A DNA stretch of 55,506 nucleotides, taken from contig JAJQHY010000088.1 in NCBI GenBank assembly GCA_021199495.1, forward strand, positions 1-55,506. Direction: 5' to 3'. Position 1 is the stretch's first letter; every line of letters begins with the position of its first letter. The position numbers were made by a program, and so were the translations under genes. Below the pieces are notes generated by a model. The model was not told the origin of the DNA, searched no databases, and was given only the letters and a program-made list of their open reading frames with translations. The stretch is from Lachnospiraceae bacterium (GTDB lineage Bacteria > Bacillota > Clostridia > Lachnospirales > Lachnospiraceae). Positions 9,106-17,510 of the stretch are shown piece by piece.

Positions 9106-10515
9106 ATGGAAGAAAAAACCAAGGAAGAGAAAAATGCAAAAAAGAAATACCTGCTGATTATAGTGGCCCTGGTCCTGATCGCTATCGCCGTGGCCGCGGT
9201 GCTGATCGCGTTAAAGGTGAAGTCCCGCAATACCTGGCAGGAGCAGTACGACCTGGGAATGACGTACCTGGACGAGGGCGATTATGAGCGGGCGGTGGTG
9301 GCTTTTACCAAGGCCATCGAGACGGAGCCGAAAAAGGCGGAGGCTTATGAACAGCTGGCACAGTTGTACATCCAGGAGGACAGGCTGGACGAGGCAAAGA
9401 CGCTGCTGGAGACGGCTGTCACGGTAGCGCAGGGCGATGAGGAGACGATGGAGATCATCACCGAGCTGTACTATGTCAGCCGGCCGGAGCCGCCGACCTC
9501 CAGCTATGAGGATGGGGAATATGAGGACCGGATCCGGGTGGAGCTGTATCCTTCCGGGGAGCAGCAGACGATTTATTATACGCTGGACGGGTCGGATCCG
9601 ACTGAAGAATCTATGGTTTATACAGATCCCCTGATCCTTTACAACGGCGTCAATACAATCAAGGCGATCGTTGTCAATACCACGGGCTATCAGAGCGATA
9701 TCGCGGTCTTTGCGTATGACGTGCTGATTGAGGATGCGCTGGTGGAGCTGGCGGAGCCGGTGATTGAGCAGATCATCCGCAATAAGCTGGGGCTTTCGTG
9801 GGACGAGCCCATCCGCAATGATCATATTGCGCAGATCACAGAACTGTACATCGTGGGGACGGGTGTGGCGACCAGCGCGGATGAAGCTTCGGTTACCCTG
9901 CAGGAGGATATGTACAGCGTGAACGGATATTCGTACAGTGTGCCGGTTTACAGCAATATAGAGACGCTGAGTGATGTGCAGTACATGCCGTACCTGGAAA
10001 CGGTTGTGGCGATTTATCAGCCGGGTCTCGACATCAGCGCCCTGGCCGGATGTGAGAATTTAACGTCGCTCTCGCTTGTCGGCGATGATCTGACAAGCCG
10101 CAGCCTGCAGGTTCTGTCCGGTCTGACCGGCCTTGTGCAGCTGAACCTGGGCTGGAATTCTATTCAGAGCATTTCTTCGCTCTCTGCGTTGACCAATCTG
10201 GAGGTATTGAGCCTCTGGGGCAACAGCCTGACGGATATTTCACCGGTGTCAGGGCTGACGCAGCTGACTTATCTGGATTTTTCGGATAATTTTGTGACGG
10301 ATATCACGCCGGTTGCCTCTCTGACAAATCTGACGGCACTGTGGATGTATCATAATTCCGTGACGGACATCAGTCCGCTGGAGAATCTGGTGAATTTACA
10401 GGTGCTGATGCTCAGAGATAATCCGATTGAGAATCCGGAAGTGGTGCGCAGTATTTACCCGCACCTGACACGGCTGGATGTGGATCTGCTTGAACTGGGA
10501 GGTGAGGACGCATGA
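9106..10515 (+). CDS. Membrane-anchored TPR protein with chitobiase-C-like domain and internalin-like LRRs
   Basis: 469 residues. ATG follows AAGGGGAAGAG at suitable distance. The layout is a lysine-rich cytosolic stub, a membrane helix (~15-37), the cassette and two TPRs (~45-115), then a domain with Y-Y-T-L-D-G-S-D-P-T and N-T-I-K-A-I-V, typical of the chitobiase/beta-hexosaminidase C-terminal fold (~125-205). It ends in five to six 22-residue LRRs of internalin type (L-T-x-L-x-x-L-x-L-x-x-N-x-I-x-D-I-S-P-L, ~285-455). The gene appears GC-richer than the repeat halves of its neighbours. It overlaps the following vWA gene by ATGA, so the two are probably translationally coupled. Confidence 0.87.
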   Translation: MEEKTKEEKNAKKKYLLIIVALVLIAIAVAAVLIALKVKSRNTWQEQYDLGMTYLDEGDYERAVVAFTKAIETEPKKAEAYEQLAQLYIQEDRLDEAKTLLETAVTVAQGDEETMEIITELYYVSRPEPPTSSYEDGEYEDRIRVELYPSGEQQTIYYTLDGSDPTEESMVYTDPLILYNGVNTIKAIVVNTTGYQSDIAVFAYDVLIEDALVELAEPVIEQIIRNKLGLSWDEPIRNDHIAQITELYIVGTGVATSADEASVTLQEDMYSVNGYSYSVPVYSNIETLSDVQYMPYLETVVAIYQPGLDISALAGCENLTSLSLVGDDLTSRSLQVLSGLTGLVQLNLGWNSIQSISSLSALTNLEVLSLWGNSLTDISPVSGLTQLTYLDFSDNFVTDITPVASLTNLTALWMYHNSVTDISPLENLVNLQVLMLRDNPIENPEVVRSIYPHLTRLDVDLLELGGEDA

Positions 10516-12713
10516 AAAAAGGAGCAAAGAAAAAAATCATATTGATTGTGCTGGTCCTCATACTGGCTGCAGCCGCAGCCGCCGGTCTGTTTCTTTTCAT
10601 GCGAAAAAGGAACGTACAGACTTATATTCAGCAGCAGAATTATGTGGCTTCCAGGCTGCTGGAAATGGGAGATTACGAGGAGGGCAGACAGTTGGCCGCG
10701 CAGAGCGAGGCGGGCAGCCCCAATGCTGTGTCCGAAGAACTGCTGGTGCTGGCGATAGCGTTTCAGGAGGATTATGATACTGCCCTGCGGTACGCGGCTT
10801 TTTATGATGAGAGCGGTTCAGACGCTGTCCTTGCAGAGCTTTGTGAGAAGATTGAGACGCAGCAGCAGGCTCTGGAAGGACTCTCCGTGGAGTATACTGC
10901 GGACTGGGAAGCGGCGGAGGAGTTGAATGCAACCTTTCAGTCTGATCTGCTGATATTGCTTCTGCGTGTGCAGGAGAGCATTTCTGTGAAAAAGGACAGC
11001 GCGGCGGTTCTGTCCATGATCAGCATGCTTTCATCAGATGGCTATGGTACGGAAATAGAGTCGGACAATTCCCTCCTTTCAAAGAAGGTGGAGACGCTTT
11101 CTTCGCTGGAATCCGGAGACTATGCGGAAGCGCTTGAATCTGCCCAGGAGCTTTTAAACGGGGATTCCTCTTTTGAAAATCGCGCACTTGTCGCGAATAT
11201 CGCGGCTTCTGGCGGTGCTTCAGACAGTGAGCTCATACAGCAAAACAGCCAGGTGCAGGCGCTGCAGGCGGAAAAATCTGAGCTGCAGTCTCAGCTGTAC
11301 GATCTGCAGGCACAGTATACAGAAGAAACCAGGGACAATAAAAAACTGAGCCTTGAGGCCCAGATTGAGAAAAAAGAGGAACAGATCGCGCAAAAGGAGG
11401 ATGAAATCCGCACTACGCCGGTGAAGCAGGCCATCAATTATATTGAAACGACGACGCCCGTCACACAGCGGGATACTGTTTCCTACAAAATTGAGCTGGC
11501 GCAGCTGTATTATCAGGCGGATGATGAGGAGAGGGCACAGGAGATTCTGCTGGATCTTCTGAAGGAGAGTCTGGAAGAAAGTCTGGATGAGGATATGGCA
11601 GGACTTTTGCTTTCAGAGCTTTTGATAAGCTATCAGGACAGCGGGACTTCATCGGAAACAAAGCAGGCCTGGGAGCGCATTGTCGATCTGCTCAATCTGA
11701 TGGATACGGATTATTATGGGTATTATTCCGGCTATTATGGCAGCAGCGGGGAGACCTTCTATGATTTTGTGATGGCGCTCTTGGATCAGAAATTTAACGG
11801 ACTGATTATCCGACGGATTGATTCCACGGCATTTCCAACCGTGAGAGTGACGGTGAATGTCGCGCTGGATCTGGATGAGGAGCTGACGGAAAAGAATTTC
11901 ACGCTTTACGATATGGGAGTGGAGGTGACGGATTTTAAGCTTCTGGATCAGGAGGAGCTTAATTCGGACGAGGATCTGTCTGTGGTGCTGGTCGTGGACC
12001 ACAGCGGCAGCATGAGCGGAGACGCGATGACAGATACGAAGTCGGCGGTCGCTTCCTTTATCCGGGATATGGACGAGGAAGTGGATCTGGGTCTGGTGAT
12101 TTTTGATAATAGCGCTGAGGTGGTGAACTCGCTGGGAAGCACGCACAATGAGCTTTTGCGGGGCATTTCAACGGTTGAGGCCGAAGGCGGCACCAGCATC
12201 TATCTGGGACTGGAGTTGGCCGGGGAGGAATTGATGAGCGCGTCCGGCAGAAGGGTGATTATTCTGCTCTCAGATGGTATGGACGGCGATACAGACAGGA
12301 TCGACGGGGTGCTGGAGACACTGAACAATCAGAACATCTATGTATATACAATCGGCTTCGGCGGCGCTGACACAGAGTATTTAAGCTACATTGCGTCTCA
12401 GTGCGGCGGTAAGTTTATTGAGGCTTCCTCCAGTGAGCTTCTGGCGGAAATCTACGCCTCGATCGGCCAGTATATTCAGAATGATTATATCTTTGAATTT
12501 ACTGCCGTGACAGACACGGAGAATTTCAGCAGGATCCTGCGTGTGGAGGCGGATATTTCTGACGCTTACGCGGAGCGGGAGTACACGGTCGGTGTGGCAC
12601 TGGAGGATATCTTAAGTGAGGACGAGCAGACGCCGCTCGCGGATTATTTTAAGCAGATCGGCGGCTCCTTTATGGGCTCTGAGGACGCTTTGGATGAGAC
12701 GGATACAGATTGA
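10512..12713 (+). CDS. von Willebrand factor A domain membrane protein
   Basis: 733 residues, overlapping the upstream stop by 4 bases. N-terminal membrane helix (~8-30); then an alpha-helical TPR-like region; a coiled coil (~240-295, E/Q/K-rich); and a vWA domain (~490-680). The MIDAS residues are present: D-H-S-G-S (DxSxS) after V-V-L-V-V, G-G-T-S-I for the threonine, and L-L-S-D-G for the second aspartate, so metal binding is likely intact. vWA domains of this kind usually bind protein partners outside the cell. Coupling to the LRR protein upstream suggests they act together, which is inference. The C-terminus is a short beta-rich segment and an acidic tail. Confidence 0.88.
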   Translation: MKKGAKKKIILIVLVLILAAAAAAGLFLFMRKRNVQTYIQQQNYVASRLLEMGDYEEGRQLAAQSEAGSPNAVSEELLVLAIAFQEDYDTALRYAAFYDESGSDAVLAELCEKIETQQQALEGLSVEYTADWEAAEELNATFQSDLLILLLRVQESISVKKDSAAVLSMISMLSSDGYGTEIESDNSLLSKKVETLSSLESGDYAEALESAQELLNGDSSFENRALVANIAASGGASDSELIQQNSQVQALQAEKSELQSQLYDLQAQYTEETRDNKKLSLEAQIEKKEEQIAQKEDEIRTTPVKQAINYIETTTPVTQRDTVSYKIELAQLYYQADDEERAQEILLDLLKESLEESLDEDMAGLLLSELLISYQDSGTSSETKQAWERIVDLLNLMDTDYYGYYSGYYGSSGETFYDFVMALLDQKFNGLIIRRIDSTAFPTVRVTVNVALDLDEELTEKNFTLYDMGVEVTDFKLLDQEELNSDEDLSVVLVVDHSGSMSGDAMTDTKSAVASFIRDMDEEVDLGLVIFDNSAEVVNSLGSTHNELLRGISTVEAEGGTSIYLGLELAGEELMSASGRRVIILLSDGMDGDTDRIDGVLETLNNQNIYVYTIGFGGADTEYLSYIASQCGGKFIEASSSELLAEIYASIGQYIQNDYIFEFTAVTDTENFSRILRVEADISDAYAEREYTVGVALEDILSEDEQTPLADYFKQIGGSFMGSEDALDETDTD

Positions 12714-12725
12714 CGGAGGAGAACA

Positions 12726-13217
12726 GTGAAAAAGAAAAAGGAAACATTGCAGACGAAAATCGGGATTTCTATCAGACTGATTCTTGGACTTTTGCTTCTA
12801 CTCCTGGGACTTTGGCTGTGGACGAAAACCTTGGGAACGCAGCTGTTATTCACGGATGTGACAATTGGCAGGGTCAGCCGGTTCTGGTTTATCCCGGTTG
12901 TTATTGGTCTGGTACTGCTTATGACGGTGGTTTATTCCATTGTACGTAAGCCGAAGCCGGAGAATGAAGGGAAGGAGGAGCAGGCGCCGGCAGAGGCGGA
13001 GCCTGCCAATGCAGAATCACAGACACAGTCAGCGGCGGCGTCTGATGGGACTGAAGAGCAGGTGCCTGCAAAGACGGAGCCTGATGGGACTGAAGAGCAG
13101 GTGCCTGCAGAGGCGGAGCCTGTCGTGAAGGAGTCTCAGCCGTCCGCTGAGGCAGAGGACGTTGCCAATGAGCCCCAGGCGCAGGCAGAGCAGGAGACAG
13201 ATATAAAAAATCCCTGA
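12726..13217 (+). CDS. Small membrane protein with repeated acidic tail
   Basis: 163 residues starting at GTG 12726, five bases after GGAGGA; no in-frame ATG is near. Two membrane helices (~15-35 and ~52-72) are followed by a charged, low-complexity tail of near repeats of E-E-Q-V-P-A-E-A-E-P (~90-150), encoded by imperfect 45-60 bp DNA repeats. I do not recognise a family. It follows the vWA gene by 12 bases and is probably the last gene of that transcript. An overlapping frame from 12710 was judged a shadow because it lacks a ribosome site. Confidence 0.7.
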   Translation: MKKKKETLQTKIGISIRLILGLLLLLLGLWLWTKTLGTQLLFTDVTIGRVSRFWFIPVVIGLVLLMTVVYSIVRKPKPENEGKEEQAPAEAEPANAESQTQSAAASDGTEEQVPAKTEPDGTEEQVPAEAEPVVKESQPSAEAEDVANEPQAQAEQETDIKNP

Positions 13218-13243
13218 AAAGCTAAAACATTTTCTGCCATCCC

Positions 13244-13272
13244 TTGCCTTTTCTCTCCTTTCCTGCTATACT
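13244..13272 (+). promoter_or_regulatory. metK promoter
   Basis: TTGCCT (13244-13249), 17 bp, TATACT (13267-13272) with the extended TG at 13264-13265. Transcription would start at about 13279-13281, exactly at the 5' strand of the leader hairpin. Confidence 0.7.
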
Positions 13273-13280
13273 TCCTCCTT

Positions 13281-13373
13281 GTGGTCAGATTAGCTCGGAT
13301 CACAAAAAAGGACAGCAGCGCTGCCGCAGTGGCAATGCGGTGAGCTGCCGGGAAAACCAAAGAAAGGAGAGCT
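13281..13373 (+). promoter_or_regulatory. Structured metK leader, candidate pseudoknot switch
   Basis: Hairpin GTGGTC (13281-13286) with GATCAC (13298-13303) closes an 11-base loop. The loop bases TAGCTC (13291-13296) can pair with GAGCTG (13342-13347, last pair G-U) to form a pseudoknot, or with GAGCTA (13369-13374), which lies between the ribosome site and the A of the metK ATG. The two pairings exclude each other. A second hairpin CCGCA/TGCGG (13324-13328 / 13336-13340) sits between. I could not match it to SAM-I, SAM-II or SMK consensus from memory. Confidence 0.45.
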
Positions 13374-14531
13374 ATGGAAAGAAGTATTTTTACCTCAGAG
13401 AGTGTAACCAAAGGGCACCCGGACAAGGTCTGCGATCAGATTTCGGACGGAATCCTGGATGCTGTTTTGGCGAACGATCCAAATGCCCATGTGGCCTGTG
13501 AGACCACGGCGACTACGGACGCTGTACATATTATGGGCGAGATCACTGCCGCCTGCGCGGCAGACTACGAGGCTGTGGCCAGAGAGGTGATACGCAGCAT
13601 TGGCTATACCGTACCGGGCATAGGCTTTGATGCAGATACCTGCCAAATCCGGGTGGATATCCACGAGCAGTCCCCTGACATCGCGATGGGCGTGAACAGG
13701 GAGACTGAGGAGGAAAGCGGCGCGGGCGACCAGGGAATTATGTTTGGTTACGCCTGCACGGAGACGGAGAGTCTCATGCCGTTACCCATTGAACTGGCAC
13801 ACAGACTGACGAAGAGACTGACTTTTGTCAGGGAGGAGGGCATTCTGCCGTATCTGCTCCCGGACGGGAAGGGTCAGGTGTCGGTGGAGTATGATGAGGC
13901 AGGAAAACCGGCTTGTGTTACGGCTGTGGTGGTTTCCACACAGCACAAGGAGGAGGTATCGCTTGAACAGCTGCGGCAGGATATTTTAAGAGAAGTGATT
14001 CTGCCTTCTGTTCCGGAGCATTTGCTTACTCAGAATACAAAGTTTTACATCAACCCCACCGGTCGTTTTGTCATCGGCGGACCTGCGGGCGACACGGGGC
14101 TGACCGGGAGAAAGATCATTGTAGATACCTACGGCGGCTACGCCCGGCACGGCGGCGGTTGCTTCTCCGGCAAGGATCCCTCCAAGGTGGACCGCTCCGC
14201 GGCCTACATGGCGCGCTACATCGCCAAAAATGTGGTGGCTGCCGGACTGGCTGACAAGTGCGAGGTGCAGTTAAGCTATGCCATCGGCGTGGCGGAGCCG
14301 GTCAGCGTCCTGGTGGATACCTTCGGTACCGGCCGGGTTTCCAATCACCGGATCAGCGAGCTGATCAGAAGAGATCTGGATTTGCGCCCGGCGGCTATTA
14401 TCAGAAGGCTTGACCTGCGGCGGCCGATTTATTTACAGACCGCGGCCTATGGACATTTCGGCAGCAATACCGCCGACATGACCTGGGAGCAGACCGATCT
14501 TAAGCCTGTCTGGGCCGCTGAACTGAATTAA
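13374..14531 (+). CDS. metK: S-adenosylmethionine synthase
   Basis: Makes S-adenosylmethionine from methionine and ATP in the cytosol. The 385-residue product has the expected length and motifs: [12 protein letters not shown] at residues ~12-23 and the signature [16 protein letters not shown] near residue 260. The start follows AAAGGAG by five to six bases. The gene has its own promoter and structured leader and ends at a strong terminator shared with the convergent small gene, so it is monocistronic. Confidence 0.97.
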   Translation: MERSIFTSESVTKGHPDKVCDQISDGILDAVLANDPNAHVACETTATTDAVHIMGEITAACAADYEAVAREVIRSIGYTVPGIGFDADTCQIRVDIHEQSPDIAMGVNRETEEESGAGDQGIMFGYACTETESLMPLPIELAHRLTKRLTFVREEGILPYLLPDGKGQVSVEYDEAGKPACVTAVVVSTQHKEEVSLEQLRQDILREVILPSVPEHLLTQNTKFYINPTGRFVIGGPAGDTGLTGRKIIVDTYGGYARHGGGCFSGKDPSKVDRSAAYMARYIAKNVVAAGLADKCEVQLSYAIGVAEPVSVLVDTFGTGRVSNHRISELIRRDLDLRPAAIIRRLDLRRPIYLQTAAYGHFGSNTADMTWEQTDLKPVWAAELN

Positions 14532-14543
14532 GGACATGATAAA

Positions 14544-14582
14544 AGCCGGACTTCCCGATTTGAGAAGTCCGGCTCTTTTGTC
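14544..14582. terminator. Bidirectional terminator between metK and small gene
   Basis: Ten-base perfect stem AGCCGGACTT (14544-14553) / AAGTCCGGCT (14565-14574), followed by a T-rich run on the plus strand and preceded by AAAA, giving a short T run on the minus strand. Confidence 0.9.
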
Positions 14583-14602
14583 TTTTGTATGGAGTGCGAC
14601 CG

Positions 14603-14779
14603 TCAGGGTTCCAGTTCCTCTGTCGGGATTCCGAGAGACTGTAATCTGGCCTTTAAGATTTTCTCCTGGTAGGCGAGTTCTTTGTCGCGGTCCTCGGCGT
14701 TTTTGAGACGCTGCAGATTCACATATTCTCTGATGGTCTGGTCTTTCAGTTCTTTTTCAGTCATTCCTGCTACCTCCAT
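14603..14779 (-). CDS. Small helical protein, 58 residues, unknown function
   Basis: A 58-codon frame from ATG at 14779 to TGA at 14603. Support is unusually complete: AAGGAGG (14788-14794, minus strand) lies eight bases before the ATG, a consensus promoter lies upstream, and a terminator follows. The protein (M-E-V-A-G-M-T-E-K-E-L-K-D-Q...) is charged and predicted almost wholly helical (E-Y-V-N-L-Q-R-L-K-N-A-E-D-R-D-K), ending G-I-P-T-E-E-L-E-P. There is no membrane segment or cysteine. A second in-frame ATG (M6) is possible but lacks the same spacing. I do not recognise the family. Confidence 0.8.
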   Translation of the reverse strand: MEVAGMTEKELKDQTIREYVNLQRLKNAEDRDKELAYQEKILKARLQSLGIPTEELEP

Positions 14780-14837
14780 GAATTTGGCCTCCTTCCTTTC
14801 ATCCTGACGTATATTTAATTCTTTTGTGTGTATGGAT

Positions 14838-14866
14838 ATTATACTTCATGCTGCCGATTCTTTCAA
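14838..14866 (-). promoter_or_regulatory. Promoter of the 58-residue gene
   Basis: Reading the minus strand: TTGAAA (14866-14861), 17 bp, TATAAT (14843-14838). A perfect -10 and near-perfect -35; the leader is about 50 bases. Confidence 0.8.
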
Positions 14867-14898
14867 GGTTTCCTGACAGAATAAAATTGAATTGCCTG

Positions 14899-14928
14899 TT
14901 GTGAAAGGCTGTGGGATTGTGCTATACT
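14899..14928 (+). promoter_or_regulatory. Promoter of the Hsp70-like operon
   Basis: TTGTGA (14899-14904), 18 bp, TATACT (14923-14928) with extended TG. It is divergent from the small-gene promoter, with the -35 boxes about 33 bases apart. Confidence 0.6.
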
Positions 14929-14962
14929 AATCACATATGGATAAAAACGGAAGGCGTCCGGG

Positions 14963-17497
14963 ATGAACACAAACTCGCGCAGATTGCGTGTGAAACTGAC
15001 ACAACTCTATATGGATATGCGCTTAAAGAAAATCACCCGCTTAGAATGGATGGCGGCCTCGGAGGAAACGGTACACCTGCTCCTTGAGGAGGATGACGTG
15101 GATATCAGCGCCCAGCTGTTTTTTGCGCAGCTGTGCATTATGCGTCAGGACGCTGCGTCTGTGGAGGATCTGCTGGATCAATGCTCCGTCTGGCTCTTAG
15201 ACTATTCTGACCGCTTTCCGGTCTGCCACGCCTATTATCTGTACCTGACGAGCCTTTTGCAGGAGGATGACGAATACGACTTAAAGGTCATCGGCAAGCT
15301 GTCGGAGCTTTCCTTAAAATATCCGTCCAAATGGCAGATTTCCTGGTTCTATTATTATTTAAATAAAAACAATATGGCGGACGCCGCCGAGCAATATCAT
15401 TACCTGAAGGGGATGTTCATCCGCGGTTGCAGGAGCCCGCTCATGTATCTGGAAGCGCGGGTGCTGATTGAGAGGAATCCGACCTTTGTTTATGAAACTT
15501 CAGAGTTTGAGGAGCACCTGCTTCTGTTTATGCTGCGGCATACCGGTGTTTCCATTTCACTTGCCAGGACCGCTTCGGATTACCTGGCCACGATGAATTA
15601 TTACAGACCGCTTTATCTTCCTGTCCTGAAAGGATTATATGATGTGGCTCCGGGACATGTACTGGCGGAGGCAATCTGCAGACAGGGAATCCTGGGAGGC
15701 CACAGAGAGCGGGGAATGACCGCCTGGTACCGTAAAGGGATCGATCAGGGCTTTAATCTGAACGGTCTTTACGAGATTTATCTGGATTCTTTACCGGTTG
15801 AAAAGTGGAAGATGGACGGGGAGGAGTTATCGCCTGAGCGCGCCATCCCCATGCAGGTTCTGCAGTATTTTGCCCATGCGCCTCAGCCGGAGGAGGTGCG
15901 CTGCGCTTACCTTTATGCTGTTGTACATAAATATCGCGCGCAGTGGCTTTCTCTTTATAAAGAATATGAGCCGCTGATTCAGCCCTTTATGATGGATCAG
16001 TTCAGGCAGGGGAAGGTCAATGCCGGTCTTTGCTATCTGTATAGCAATTTTCTCGTTTCCCCCATGCTCTCGTCGGGTCAGGGGGAGCTTCTGGCGGATG
16101 TCTGTTATTCCTGCACGGTCACGGGGCTTTCTCTCACGGAAGGAACCGCCATCGTGGAGTATCAGGATTACTGGCAGGAGATTGAGGCGCGGATTGTTGA
16201 CGGGACGGCAGTTCTGCCGCTGTTCGGTACGCACTATGTCCTCTGGGCGCAGGATGCGTTTGGCAGACGGTATCCCTGTCCGGATGCAGTGGTGGAGCCC
16301 ATGATGGATCGTCATGGCTGGGCGGCCTGGCTGTGTGATCATGCTTCGGAGTATGGCCTCTATCAGCTGGCTTTGATTGAGGAAACACCTGATGAGGAGC
16401 TGATCGGGCTTTTGCCGGGGGTGCTGAAGGTGTTCGCGGATCCGCTTGTGACGGACGCGTTCAAGAGAGATTTCGCCTCCCGTTTTGTACCGCTTTTGGA
16501 TCAGGCGAACCGGACGCAGGAAATAGAGCAGATTATGGCTGCGGTCTTTGGAGAGAGCCCTGAGGGATTTGCTGAGGAGCTTTCTTTCTGGCAGAATCTG
16601 TATCAGGAGGAGCGGATCGGCACATACGGCGTGAGCTTTCTGATGCGATATCTGGATGTGGATCTTACGCAGAAAGGGATCCTTTTTACCAGAGCGCAGG
16701 CACTTTTGGCCGATACATCGGCCTTCGCGGGCAGTCTTTTAGAGCAGATGACACAGGAGCAGTATCTGCTTCCCAACGCACAGCAGATTCTGGAGGCCTG
16801 TCAGGAGGGCGATGTTGCTCTGTTGCAGTCCTTCCTGGAATTTGCCTGCGGCCAGTACTTTCTGGAAAAGAAAGCCATTGATCCAAAGCAGCTGCAGTTG
16901 ATAGCGGATCTGGCCGGACAGGAAACAGATTTTTCCACGATCGTGCGCTTAAGTTTTCTGGAGAGCATCTTAAAGGATGGCTTAGGAAAGCAGAAGCAGG
17001 AGATATTGGATCTGGCGTCGTCGTATCTGTCTCAGTTTTATCATGATGGTGTCTATTTTACCTGGTTTCAGTCCTTCCACACGCTTTGCGAGGCGCTTTT
17101 AGAGAAGGAAGCCTGTCAGGTTGTGGAGTACAGAGGATTACAGTATGGTTCCGTCTGGCTGCGATGCAGTGTGGACGGGCGGGAGGATTTAAAAAAGGAG
17201 GAATCCTTTGACCTTCCGATGGAAAAGGTCTGCGAGGGCGTTTACACCGGGAAGTTTCTGCTTTTCTGGGGAGAGCGGCTGCACTATGAGGTCTGTACAC
17301 TGGATGGTACACAGGAAATCGTCTTAAAACAGGGCGTCGAGCAGTGCGGAGCTGTTTTCGATGAACACAAAAGCCGCTACAGCCGTATCAATGAGATGCT
17401 TTATGAGCGCGAAATGAGAGAGAATAACAAGCTATATCAATCACTGGAAGATTACTTTAAGATGGACGCCATGACCGGGCTTTTTGTTCCAAAGTAA
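14963..17497 (+). CDS. DUF5717-like helical repeat protein
   Basis: 844 residues. ATG 14963 follows GGAAGG by eight bases. No signal peptide or membrane helix. Almost the whole length is alpha-helical with TPR/SEL1-like pair spacing, ending in a small beta-rich domain (~residues 715-790) and a helical tail. From memory it resembles the Lachnospiraceae family DUF5717, which sits beside DUF5716 genes; this name is tentative. It is followed after 13 bases by an Hsp70-like gene and then a TPR gene, so a soluble multi-protein scaffold or chaperone partner is a reasonable inference. It has no DnaJ HPD motif. Confidence 0.75.
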   Translation: MNTNSRRLRVKLTQLYMDMRLKKITRLEWMAASEETVHLLLEEDDVDISAQLFFAQLCIMRQDAASVEDLLDQCSVWLLDYSDRFPVCHAYYLYLTSLLQEDDEYDLKVIGKLSELSLKYPSKWQISWFYYYLNKNNMADAAEQYHYLKGMFIRGCRSPLMYLEARVLIERNPTFVYETSEFEEHLLLFMLRHTGVSISLARTASDYLATMNYYRPLYLPVLKGLYDVAPGHVLAEAICRQGILGGHRERGMTAWYRKGIDQGFNLNGLYEIYLDSLPVEKWKMDGEELSPERAIPMQVLQYFAHAPQPEEVRCAYLYAVVHKYRAQWLSLYKEYEPLIQPFMMDQFRQGKVNAGLCYLYSNFLVSPMLSSGQGELLADVCYSCTVTGLSLTEGTAIVEYQDYWQEIEARIVDGTAVLPLFGTHYVLWAQDAFGRRYPCPDAVVEPMMDRHGWAAWLCDHASEYGLYQLALIEETPDEELIGLLPGVLKVFADPLVTDAFKRDFASRFVPLLDQANRTQEIEQIMAAVFGESPEGFAEELSFWQNLYQEERIGTYGVSFLMRYLDVDLTQKGILFTRAQALLADTSAFAGSLLEQMTQEQYLLPNAQQILEACQEGDVALLQSFLEFACGQYFLEKKAIDPKQLQLIADLAGQETDFSTIVRLSFLESILKDGLGKQKQEILDLASSYLSQFYHDGVYFTWFQSFHTLCEALLEKEACQVVEYRGLQYGSVWLRCSVDGREDLKKEESFDLPMEKVCEGVYTGKFLLFWGERLHYEVCTLDGTQEIVLKQGVEQCGAVFDEHKSRYSRINEMLYEREMRENNKLYQSLEDYFKMDAMTGLFVPK

Positions 17498-17510
17498 TAA
17501 AAAGGATGCC

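Noticed and set aside
12710-12949. Frame beginning ATG 12710 overlapping the vWA stop
   Set aside because: No suitable ribosome site, and it competes with the GTG 12726 frame that has GGAGGA and two membrane helices.
1-13217. Polymorphic toxin system (YD/RHS proteins with toxin tips and immunity genes)
   Set aside because: The YD-repeat proteins end without a toxin domain, and no immunity-like genes follow them.
13281-13373. Known SAM riboswitch classes upstream of metK
   Set aside because: The conserved cores of SAM-I, SAM-II and SMK that I remember are not present; only the unassigned pseudoknot is reported.
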